A stretch of 29,281 bases of DNA from an uncultured Lachnospiraceae bacterium (GTDB lineage: Bacteria > Bacillota > Clostridia > Lachnospirales > Lachnospiraceae), in the NCBI GenBank assembly GCA_910578795.1, contig CAJTSD010000045.1, forward strand, positions 1-29,281. Reading direction: 5' to 3'. Position numbers and translations under genes: made by a program. Under the pieces are notes generated by a model. The model saw nothing but the letters and a program-made list of their open reading frames with translations, ran no database searches and was not told the DNA's origin. Below, piece by piece: positions 7,571 to 15,400 of the stretch (positions are counted from its first letter, which is position 1; every line of letters starts with the position of its first letter).

Positions 7571-8101
7571 TTAAACTTCCGGCTCAATCAATCCGTAAGT
7601 ATTTCCCTTTCTCTTGTAAACGACATTAACCTCTTCCGTTTCCGCATTGCAGAACACATAGAAATCATGTCCCAAAAGCTCCATCTGAACACATGCATCT
7701 TCCGGATACATCGGCTTAATATCAAACTTTTTGCTGCGGACAATTTTGATTTCATCATCATGCGCCTCATCCTTCTCCAGGAAATCCGTTCTTACGCTTG
7801 CCGCTCCTGCCTGCTGTTCCGCGCGGAACTTATTTTTATATTTCTTTAACTGTCTTTCAATCACTCCTGCTGCAAGGTCAATTGACACATACATGTCGTT
7901 GCTTACCTGCTCAGAGCGAATGATATTTCCTTTCATCGGAATTGTAACTTCAATCTTTTGTCGTTCCTTTTCGACACTTAATGTCGCCTGCACCTCCGTT
8001 TCGGGCGTAAAATATTTCTCAAGCTTGCCGATCTTGTCCTCAATTGCCGCCTTTAAACCCGGTGTCACGTCGATGTTCTTACCACTAATAATAAATTTCA
8101 T
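7571..8101 (-). CDS. hpf: Ribosome hibernation promoting factor, long form
   Basis: Long HPF (176 aa) dimerises 70S ribosomes into inactive 100S particles in stationary phase. The N-terminal S30AE/YfiA domain (about 1-95) begins MKFIISGKNIDVTPGLK. A linker of about 20 residues leads to the C-terminal dimerisation domain (about 118-176), with KIVRSKKFDIKPM and LLGHDFYVF. Length matches the long form of Firmicutes. I chose the ATG at 8101 because homologues begin MKFxISGKN. The frame stays open upstream to an ATG at 8221, adding 40 residues unlike HPF with no ribosome binding site. The binding site for 8101 is itself weak (GGAAGGG 11 nt upstream). It has its own promoter and terminator. Confidence 0.93.
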   Translation of the reverse strand: MKFIISGKNIDVTPGLKAAIEDKIGKLEKYFTPETEVQATLSVEKERQKIEVTIPMKGNIIRSEQVSNDMYVSIDLAAGVIERQLKKYKNKFRAEQQAGAASVRTDFLEKDEAHDDEIKIVRSKKFDIKPMYPEDACVQMELLGHDFYVFCNAETEEVNVVYKRKGNTYGLIEPEV

Positions 8102-8260
8102 TGTGTCCACATCCCTTCCGTTCATACTTAATAGCCCGTCAACATACCCGCTGCAAGCAACCGATATGCGACCCTCGCGGTATTCGTCAACTGTCTGTAC
8201 AGACACGACCGCCTGACTCATTACTCGCGGGAATCAAAACTACGTTTCAATTGTATTTCA

Positions 8261-8288
8261 ATTATAACATAACCATATATTTTTTCAA
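8261..8288 (-). promoter_or_regulatory. Sigma-A-type promoter of hpf
   Basis: The minus strand has -35 TTGAAA (8288-8283), a 16-nt spacer and a perfect -10 TATAAT (8266-8261). The transcript would start near 8254 and carry a leader of about 150 nt before the hpf ATG at 8101. Confidence 0.65.
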
Positions 8289-8429
8289 TATATTTTCCAA
8301 TTTATAAATAATTTTTTTCAATTCTTTTCTCTTTTTCATTTGTTTTCCCCCGTTCACCACTAGATATTTTCAACAAAACAAATATTCGATTTCAGCAACC
8401 CAATCTCCACAAGAAAATGTGTTCAATAG

Positions 8430-8519
8430 TGTGGATAATGTGGATAACTTGGTGCATAAGTCCATTTTCCGCCCTTTTTTATGTTTTTTTCTGTGGATAT
8501 GTTGTGAACCTGTGGAAAA
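8430..8519 (+). promoter_or_regulatory. Cluster of DnaA-box-like 9-mers
   Basis: Two perfect DnaA boxes (TGTGGATAA, the complement of TTATCCACA) lie directly end to end at 8430-8438 and 8439-8447. A third with one change (TGTGGATAT) is at 8492-8500 and a fourth, looser one (TGTGGAAAA) at 8511-8519. All face the same way. An AT-rich stretch lies to the left. No dnaA, dnaN or rpmH is nearby and the genes on both sides run in the same direction, so a DnaA-titrating or regulatory cluster is more likely than the main origin. Confidence 0.6.
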
Positions 8520-8571
8520 TGACGGTTGTGTCATAAACTTTCTTTTTTCAGTTTTTGTGCACTTTTACACC

Positions 8572-8627
8572 AAAAAAATCAAAGCACAAAATAGAGGAAC
8601 ACATTCTGTTCTATTTTGTGTTCCTCT
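8572..8627 (-). terminator. Overlapping hairpins after the NlpC/P60 gene, likely terminator
   Basis: Two 11-bp stems overlap: 8585-8595 with 8610-8620 (CACAAAATAGA/TCTATTTTGTG) and 8593-8603 with 8617-8627 (AGAGGAACACA/TGTGTTCCTCT). They cannot both form in full. On the minus strand a seven-T run follows at 8578-8572. The position 61 nt beyond the NlpC/P60 stop fits a terminator, though the double structure is unusual. Confidence 0.55.
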
Positions 8628-8688
8628 ACTGTTATTATTCCGAATGATTTCCGAAAAACGCCTTTGCGTAAATCATATTTTAAGTAAT

Positions 8689-10362
8689 TTAGAAGATTCT
8701 TCTCACTGTAAGAATATTTCTATATGTTGCACTAGAAACGATGATTCCTGTCTTTGATGTACTGGCATGTACAATCTGCCCATTACCCACGTAAAGACCT
8801 ACGTGACCGGAATAACATACAATGTCGCCCGGCTGTGCGTTTGCCAGTCCGCCTACATCAGAACCCAAGCTTCTCATTGCTGATGAAGAATGCGGAAGGC
8901 TGACACCGAAGTTTGAATATACGCTCATTACAAAACCGGAACAGTCTGTACCGTTTGTAAGGCTTGAACCGCCATATACATAAGGATTGCCGACGAACTG
9001 CGTCGCATAGTTGATAACTTCCTTACCCATAGCGCTTCCTTCTGACGCCGCTGCGGTACTTTGTGCCGCTGCAATGGTACCTTGATTTGCCTCTGACCTT
9101 GCCGCCTGTTGTGCCGCTCTTGCAGATTCAGTGGCTGCTGCCGCCGCTCTTGCCTCTTCGCGCGCCTTAGCTTCTTTTGCAAGTCTAGCTTCTTCTTCCT
9201 CTTTTGATTCTGCATGTACAAAATCCGTTCTCAGGTTTACATAATCTCTCGACACGTAACCGTCGCCTTCCTCAATGGCAATTTTTACCCAGCCATCAAG
9301 CTCCTCGACAACAACCAGTTCCTCCTCAATGGGAACAAGTCCTAAAACTGCCGACTCCGTGCTTGCTTCCTGACGAACCTTTAAGGTTGTCGTATTGACA
9401 ATTGCGTAGGTTGTGCCGACTTCCTTTGCGAGAGCTTCAGCTTCCTCACCTACAACGCAGAACTCACCTTTTACATAGCCTGTACAGTTTCCTGATGTAA
9501 TCTTGTACCAGCCGTTTTCCTCTTCAATAAACTCACCGACAGACTTGTCATAAAGTTTACCGACAATCTCGCCTTCCTCACTCGGCATGTTTCTCACATT
9601 AACGTAATTGCTTACTCTTGCGATAACAAGACCGGAGAAATCCTGTGCCTCTTCCTCTACTGTTTCTGTAGCTTCCTCAGAGGTTTCTTCCTCGGTAACC
9701 TCCTCCGTCGTCTCAATATCAGCAGTTTCTGTTTCTACATCTTCGTAAGTATCCGTAGCGGAAAAGCCTGCACTTGTTCTCACGTCATCATCTGCCGTAT
9801 CTGTTTCCGTAGCCTGCTCTGATTCTTCCGCTTCCTTTATTGCTTCTATCAGCGATTCCATTGTCTGAGTCGTTTCCGTCTCATAACCTTCGGTTTCTGC
9901 TGCATTTTCCTGCTCACTGTTCCCCTGAGTTTCTTCCTGTGTGGAAATCTCGGGAATTGTATCTGTTTCTATATCGGCAATTGTCTCAAGAACCTCCTGC
10001 ATTACATCTGCAGATGCCTTAGACTTCACTGTCATGGGATTTACAAGAACTGCACTGACTGGCGTATCCGCCATTGCTACCTTTTCAGACGCAAGCAGTA
10101 TATTATGCTGCAATCCTGACGCACTCTCAAGGTACGCAATATTTTGAATCACATCATCCTGAAGATCCTGTATCGTACTTCCCTGTTCGACCGCTGCACC
10201 GAAACCTGCTGACGGCATATCCGCCATATTGTGTAATTTTGTCTGAAGTGTCGGCACATCTGTTGTATTATGAATTTTTGCCTCAAGTGTCATTTGGTAT
10301 CCGGAAAGTGCCATCGTACCGACAAGGGTACATGCCGCAATCCTAACGCCGCGCTTGTTCAT
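8689..10362 (-). CDS. Secreted SH3b and NlpC/P60 (C40) peptidoglycan hydrolase
   Basis: A 557-residue exported cell-wall endopeptidase. It begins with a signal-like segment (basic start, hydrophobic stretch at about 7-20). A Thr/Glu-rich low-complexity linker covers about 130-242. Two SH3b domains follow at about 244-303 (VNVRNMPS, GWYKI, TGYVKGE) and 316-378 (LKVRQEAS, GWVKI, GYVSRDYV), then an Ala/Glu/Arg-rich, probably helical segment at 385-440. The C-terminal NlpC/P60 domain (about 447-557) has Cys474 in TDCSGF, His520 in SGHVGLYVG and His532 in VHAS, so it should be active. Start ATG 10362 has GGAGGA 7 nt upstream. It is transcribed alone. Two WalR-type boxes upstream suggest control by the WalRK cell-wall system. 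The precise bond cleaved (usually D-Glu to diamino acid) is inferred from the family. Confidence 0.93.
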   Translation of the reverse strand: MNKRGVRIAACTLVGTMALSGYQMTLEAKIHNTTDVPTLQTKLHNMADMPSAGFGAAVEQGSTIQDLQDDVIQNIAYLESASGLQHNILLASEKVAMADTPVSAVLVNPMTVKSKASADVMQEVLETIADIETDTIPEISTQEETQGNSEQENAAETEGYETETTQTMESLIEAIKEAEESEQATETDTADDDVRTSAGFSATDTYEDVETETADIETTEEVTEEETSEEATETVEEEAQDFSGLVIARVSNYVNVRNMPSEEGEIVGKLYDKSVGEFIEEENGWYKITSGNCTGYVKGEFCVVGEEAEALAKEVGTTYAIVNTTTLKVRQEASTESAVLGLVPIEEELVVVEELDGWVKIAIEEGDGYVSRDYVNLRTDFVHAESKEEEEARLAKEAKAREEARAAAAATESARAAQQAARSEANQGTIAAAQSTAAASEGSAMGKEVINYATQFVGNPYVYGGSSLTNGTDCSGFVMSVYSNFGVSLPHSSSAMRSLGSDVGGLANAQPGDIVCYSGHVGLYVGNGQIVHASTSKTGIIVSSATYRNILTVRRIF

Positions 10363-10422
10363 GATTCATTCCTCCAACTGTGGTGTATAAGTTCGCATGG
10401 TGTACTGTATTTTATGTCAATT

Positions 10423-10439
10423 ATTACAAATTTGTTACA
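10423..10439 (-). promoter_or_regulatory. WalR-type box, proximal copy
   Basis: The minus strand reads TGTAAC-AAATT-TGTAAT, a full match to the WalR (YycF) pattern TGTWAH-N5-TGTWAH. It ends 2 nt before a TTGACA hexamer, a position suited to activation. WalRK controls cell-wall hydrolases in Firmicutes, matching the NlpC/P60 gene downstream. Confidence 0.65.
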
Positions 10440-10551
10440 CCCTTGAAATAAATTATCATAAATTTTAGCGGTTGTCAAGCGTTGGTTTACCAATAAAAAT
10501 TGATAATAAACTATCAATCCACGCGAATTTTCGTTCTTTCTCTTCGCTGTT

Positions 10552-10568
10552 TTTACAAATTTGTTACA
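10552..10568 (-). promoter_or_regulatory. WalR-type box, distal copy
   Basis: The minus strand reads TGTAAC-AAATT-TGTAAA, again a full match to TGTWAH-N5-TGTWAH and sharing 16 of 17 bases with the copy 129 nt closer to the gene. Confidence 0.6.
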
Positions 10569-10686
10569 TATTTGTGTGTTTTTTCTCACATTACGTCACT
10601 TTTTTAATATTTTTTGTGCAATTATAATTTACATAACAAACAAAATCCTGTAACAATTATTTTATGAACTTTTTGTGAACTTTCTT

Positions 10687-11598
10687 TCAAATTTTATGCA
10701 AATAGCTCTGTACGGCGTTCACTGCGTTGGCTCCGTCCGCTACCGCCGTAATAATCTGCCGCATCGGTTTTAACCTTATGTCACCTGCCGCGTAAATCCC
10801 CCCACAGGAACTAATGCAGTCCTCGCCTGCTTTGATATAGCCGCGTTCGTCCAATTCCACAAGTCCCCGGAACAATTCCGTGTTTGGCACAATGCCTACC
10901 GCAATGAAAATTCCGTTAACCTCCAGCTCACTCGCCTGCTGTTTCTTCTTATGATATAACGTAATTTTTTCAACGGCATTTGTCCCGCAGATTTCGGTGA
11001 CCTCACTGTCCCAAACCAATTCTACGTTCTCCTTTGCAAAAAGCTGTTCCTGTAAGCTTTTCACTGCCCTAAGTGTATCCCGTCTGTGAATGAGATAAAC
11101 CTTCTTACAAAGCTTTGATAAGAAAATGGCATCCTCAACCGCCACATCACCGCCGCCGACTACTGCCACAGTCCTGTTTCTAAAAAATGCCCCGTCGCAT
11201 GTGGCACAGTACGAAACGCCCATGCCCGAAAGCTTTTCCTCCCCGGGTACGCCAAGCATGGAATGGGTTGCGCCTGTTGCAAGAATCAAGGTCTTTGCCT
11301 CATAATCACCCTCATAACAATGCACGATTTTTTTATCGCCCTTATCCTCAACAGACTGCACTTCATCCGTAATAAATTCTGTTCCCAGCTTGTCCGCGTG
11401 CTCCCGGAATTTATCCGAAAGTCCGCCGCCTGTTTCCCCCATCAGTCCAAGATAGTTATCCACCTCATAGGTATTAAGCACCTGTCCGCCGCTAATCGGG
11501 CTTTGGTCAATAACCGCCAAGGAAAGTCCTGCCCTTGCCGCGTATATCGCCGCTCCTAATCCAGCAGGACCTGCCCCTAATATTAATACATCATACAT
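10687..11598 (-). CDS. trxB: Thioredoxin reductase, NADPH type
   Basis: TrxB (303 aa) passes electrons from NADPH through FAD and a disulfide to thioredoxin. The FAD motif GAGPAGLGAA is at 8-17. The redox pair Cys131-Ala-Thr-Cys134 lies in the inserted nucleotide domain. GGGDVA (148-153) and HRRDTLR (171-177) form the NADPH site; the arginines separate it from ferredoxin-dependent relatives that lack them. GIYAAGDIR near the C-terminus is the second FAD motif. GAGGAGG lies upstream of the ATG. It is 51 nt after the SDR gene, with no thioredoxin gene adjacent. It may be the last gene of an HD-GYP, SDR, trxB transcript. Confidence 0.95.
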   Translation of the reverse strand: MYDVLILGAGPAGLGAAIYAARAGLSLAVIDQSPISGGQVLNTYEVDNYLGLMGETGGGLSDKFREHADKLGTEFITDEVQSVEDKGDKKIVHCYEGDYEAKTLILATGATHSMLGVPGEEKLSGMGVSYCATCDGAFFRNRTVAVVGGGDVAVEDAIFLSKLCKKVYLIHRRDTLRAVKSLQEQLFAKENVELVWDSEVTEICGTNAVEKITLYHKKKQQASELEVNGIFIAVGIVPNTELFRGLVELDERGYIKAGEDCISSCGGIYAAGDIRLKPMRQIITAVADGANAVNAVQSYLHKI

Positions 11599-11649
11599 TC
11601 TTTTTTCCTCCTCATTCTACTTCCGTTACAACACGATCAGGAATCCCTC

Positions 11650-12378
11650 TTACGTCCATCCACCGTCAAGCGTAATCACCTGCCCCACAAGATAGCCACT
11701 ATCCGGTTCGCCGCACAGCATTCCCACAAGCTGCGCCACGTCCTCTGGCTTCCCTATCCGGTTCGCAGGAATTTCCTCAATCAGCTCTGCCTGCTCCTGC
11801 CTGCTCAGATGGCTGTTCATATCCGTATCAATCAGCCCGCAGGCAATCGCATTCACCTGAATATTACTCGGTGCAAGCTCCTTGGCAAGCGCTCTCGTAA
11901 ACGCGTTCACACCGCCCTTCGACGCAGAATATGCAACCTCCATTGACGCGCCCACATTCCCCCAAACAGACGAGATATTTATTATTTTACCCTTTTTGCG
12001 CCGTATCATTTCAGGAACTGCATATTTGCACGTCAAGAAACATGAACTAAGGTTCGTATCAATGACCTCCTGCCACTGCGCATACGACATCTCCGTCAAA
12101 AGCCCCACATACGAAATGCCCGCATTGTTCACAAGCACGTCAAGATATGGAATATCCGCAAACAGCTTTGCAAGCCTTTCCTCATCGCAGACAGAAAAGC
12201 AGTATGTCCTACAGCTTATTCCAAATGTTTCCTCAAGCACATGCTTTGCATCAAGAAGCATTGCTTCATTTTTATGACACGTCAAAAACAAATCATATCC
12301 CCTGCGGGCAAGCTCCCATGCGATTGCTTTTCCGATGCCTCGCGACGCACCTGTTACCAATGCCGTTTTTCGTTCCAT
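11650..12378 (-). CDS. Short-chain dehydrogenase/reductase, FabG-like
   Basis: A classical SDR of 242 residues. The cofactor motif TGASRGIG is at 9-16, NNAG at 84-87, and the catalytic set is Ser137 (NISSVWG), Tyr150 and Lys154 (YSASK). The C-terminus has the PxxRIGKPEDVA and GQVITLDGG blocks typical of FabG (3-oxoacyl-ACP reductase). The isolated position between an HD-GYP signalling gene and trxB, away from fatty-acid synthesis genes, leaves the true substrate open, so I give no symbol. The start at 12378 is the only one that includes the complete cofactor motif. The ribosome binding site is modest (AAGGA, 7 nt upstream). Confidence 0.85.
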   Translation of the reverse strand: MERKTALVTGASRGIGKAIAWELARRGYDLFLTCHKNEAMLLDAKHVLEETFGISCRTYCFSVCDEERLAKLFADIPYLDVLVNNAGISYVGLLTEMSYAQWQEVIDTNLSSCFLTCKYAVPEMIRRKKGKIINISSVWGNVGASMEVAYSASKGGVNAFTRALAKELAPSNIQVNAIACGLIDTDMNSHLSRQEQAELIEEIPANRIGKPEDVAQLVGMLCGEPDSGYLVGQVITLDGGWT

Positions 12379-12419
12379 ACCTCTATCCTTTTCCTAAATC
12401 TTTCAATCATTGATTTTTC

Positions 12420-15400
12420 TTATTTTTTTGATTCTTTTATAATAACATCCTTTTTCTTCAAAAATACTCTTACAATTTCCGCGTCAAAATGCTTTCCCGC
12501 CTCTTCCTGTATGATATCAAATGCCTTATCCAGCTCAAACGCTTCCTTATAAACCCGTTTTGACACCAGCGCGTCAAACACGTCCGCCACAGCCATAATG
12601 CGTGCGGCAAGCGGTATGTCCGTTCCCGCCTTTCCTTCCGGATAGCCGCTTCCGTCCCATTTTTCATGATGATAATACGCTACGTCCTTTGCAATCTGCT
12701 TCATTTCTGGCGTTGCGTTTTTCCCTAAAATATCCTCAACAATCATCCCCCCATAAGCAGCATGATTTTTCATAATCTCATATTCTTCCGGGGTAAACTT
12801 GCCAGGTTTATTCAAAATGACATCCGATATTTTAATTTTTCCCACATCATGCAGCGGTGATACCTTGGTGATAATATCAACATATTTGGGTGTGACAATA
12901 TTGGAATACAAACGCATATGCAGCATTTCCTGCGCGATAATCGACACATACTTTGACACATTTTTCACATGGTCACCCGTATTTCCGTCCCTGCTCTCAA
13001 TCAAAGATGCCATGCCCTCTATCACTTCCCACTGGAAGGTTTCCATCTTCTCCGCCTGATCCCTGATTTCCTCTGTTTGGACATTCACCTTATTTTCCAG
13101 TTCTTTTCGAAGCATCTCCAACTGCCGTCTGCGCCTGAAGGTATTGACCAGCGTAAAACCAATCCACATGACAAAAGCAATCACCCAAAGACAGACAAAC
13201 ACAAGATAAAGAATATACCATGTATTTTCCCACACATGTGCTTCTTTTTGAATCACATATTCTCCCTCTTGAAGAATCCTTGTTCCCTCCTCATTCAAAA
13301 TCTGAATATGTACCGGATACATCCCATGTTTGAGGTTGGTAATCTGTATCGGCTCAATGTCATAGCTTGACACTGCCTTCACTTCATCGGTTACCCCATC
13401 GATATAAAATTTTGTCCTTACATCAGAAAGGGAATATTTTCTGATGGATGCCTTTACCGTAAAGGTCTTTACATTTGGCGGAACCGTAAACACACTATCT
13501 TCCCCGTTCAGCACTGTTCCGTCATTTAACGTGACGGATATTCCGAATTTATAGTCCTTTGATGTATCAGGTCCCTCTTCAGGAGCAAAGTAGCTTACCC
13601 CTTTGTTCCCGCAAAAGAAAATCCTGCCATCCTCTCCTATAAAATTCCATGCGTTTGACGTAATACTCTGCGTCAAGCCGTCATTATAATTTAAAAGTTT
13701 GTAATTGGTAATATTATTTTCCTTAAGCTTCCGTACATCTACCACATAAATTCCTGCGCTTGTCAGCACATATGCTTCATTGCCCTCAACTAATATGTCA
13801 AAATTATCATAATACGGAAAACTGTCCAAATGTGTTACCACGTCATTTTCCATATAGCACAAAGCATTACTTGCCACAACAAAAAAGCCCTTCTGATAAG
13901 GCACAAGCCTTAGAACGACATCTGCTGTCAGACCGTCTTCAATTCCTATATTTTTTATGATTTTATGATTCTTAAGTACATAAATGCCCGCGCCGTCCGT
14001 CGTGGCATACAAATATCCGTCCGTTCCCTCACAAAGACTTAATATCTGAGAATTTTCCAATCCGTCATCCTTTGTCACTGTTCCAATCACATGGTCATCA
14101 TCTACAAAATTAATACCATCCGCAGTACCGACCGCAATTGTTCCATCGTGAAGTTCTGTCATGCATCGGAACCTGTCATCCGTTGCACCTCTGTTACTGT
14201 TCAGGGTATTAATATATCCCTTTTTCTTGACGGAAACCAATCCGTTTTTTCCATAGGTGCAAAACCACATTGTTCCCTGCGAATCCTTCATAATACTGCG
14301 GATACGAACCCCCTGCAATAAATCCGTAATCTCATTTTCTATTTGTCCGTAATGACCCTCTTTTACAATGACCAATCCATTATCCGTACCGCAGTAATAA
14401 GTGCCCTCATCCTCACAGACCACATTGACTCCAACCGCATCGATCCCCGACAAGGAAAACAAATCCAAAAACTTGCCTTTAGACAGTTTCATAACACCGC
14501 ATCTTTGTGAGGCAAACCATATATTTCCCTCATAGTCTTCATGGATATCTACGACAGAAGCATCAAAACCGTCAAAATGCTGTGTGTAGAAACTCCAACC
14601 GCTCTCAGAAGATTCTTTCAAGTACCCGACACCATTGTCTGCGCAGATCCACACGCGCCCATCATCACAGGCTTTTATATCTCTTATATTAATAAAACCG
14701 CCCAGTTCTACCCTTCTGCTTGTCACAGACATGTTCTTAAAAATCCGAAATTCCTCAACATAGCTTTCCGACGTGCCGACAAGCAGATGTCCGTCTATCA
14801 CGGACACACATGTATAATATGTATTTTTCAATCGCGGCTCTGCAACATACAAAAGTGTATCATCTTCAAGCACAAAAATATTGCCTGCATTGGTAACTCC
14901 TACCAGCTTATCACCAAGCATCGCAAGTGAGGTAGCATACATACCGCCTGATATTGTAACGATATCCGTAATTTTGTCTCCTTCAACCTGAATCCTGCAC
15001 AAATTTCCTGTCGTTCCAACATAAACACTTCCATCTGGCGCTTCCATTATCGCTCTAGTGGAATTTGCCGGAAGTCCGTCATCGACTGAAAAGTTATGAA
15101 ATTCGCCGTCCTCATACACAACAATACCACTGTCATTTGTACTAATCCAAAGCCGCCCCCTGCTGTCGGTCATCAGTGCATATACACCCGTAATGCCACT
15201 TACAAACTCAAATTCTTTTCCGTTATATTTTGTCAGACCTGCATAGCTGCCGATCCAAATATACCCATCCGCCGTTTCGGCAACTGCATTTGCTTCCGAA
15301 TATGGCATGCCTGTCCTGCTGTCATAAACTGTTTCAACGTAATTTTCATCAAAATTTCTCTCAGGTACTTTATTGCCTATTTCCGCCGCATGGATATCTG

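Larger units (their letters stand above)
8222..8688. other. 467-nt gene-free region with DnaA boxes and palindromes
   Basis: No convincing gene lies between hpf and the NlpC/P60 gene. The stretch holds the hpf promoter (8261-8288), a very AT-rich segment (about 8265-8345), a cluster of TGTGGATAA-type 9-mers (8430-8519), and overlapping inverted repeats (8585-8627) that probably include the terminator of the NlpC/P60 gene. A 112-codon plus-strand frame crosses the area but runs through these repeats and is not credible. Confidence 0.7.
10363..10686. other. 324-nt gene-free promoter region of the NlpC/P60 gene
   Basis: No credible gene. On the minus strand a candidate promoter has -35 TTGACA (10478-10473) and a -10 near 10457-10450 (GATAAT at 15 nt or TAATTT at 17 nt). 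A second TTGACA (10420-10415) lies just after the proximal WalR box but lacks a good -10. Two copies of a GAACTTT-type direct repeat lie near 10665-10685, next to the trxB stop. No clear terminator for trxB was seen. A 76-codon minus-strand frame overlaps the promoter elements and was rejected. Confidence 0.6.

Noticed and set aside
8216..8251. ECF-sigma promoter for hpf (TGAAAC then CGAG after 16 nt)
   Set aside because: The -10 part is CGAG rather than CGTC and a better sigma-A promoter lies just upstream.
8265..8520. Main replication origin (oriC)
   Set aside because: DnaA boxes and AT-rich DNA are present, but no dnaA, dnaN or rpmH, no gene-direction change across the site and no DnaA-trio repeat were seen. 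It stays as a finding only.
8419..8757. Plus-strand reading frame of 112 codons between hpf and the NlpC/P60 gene
   Set aside because: It crosses the DnaA boxes, the overlapping hairpins and the 3' end of the NlpC/P60 gene, with no family resemblance.
10359..10589. Minus-strand frame of 76 codons upstream of the NlpC/P60 gene
   Set aside because: It lies over the promoter and both WalR boxes and resembles no protein; its composition is that of AT-rich non-coding DNA.
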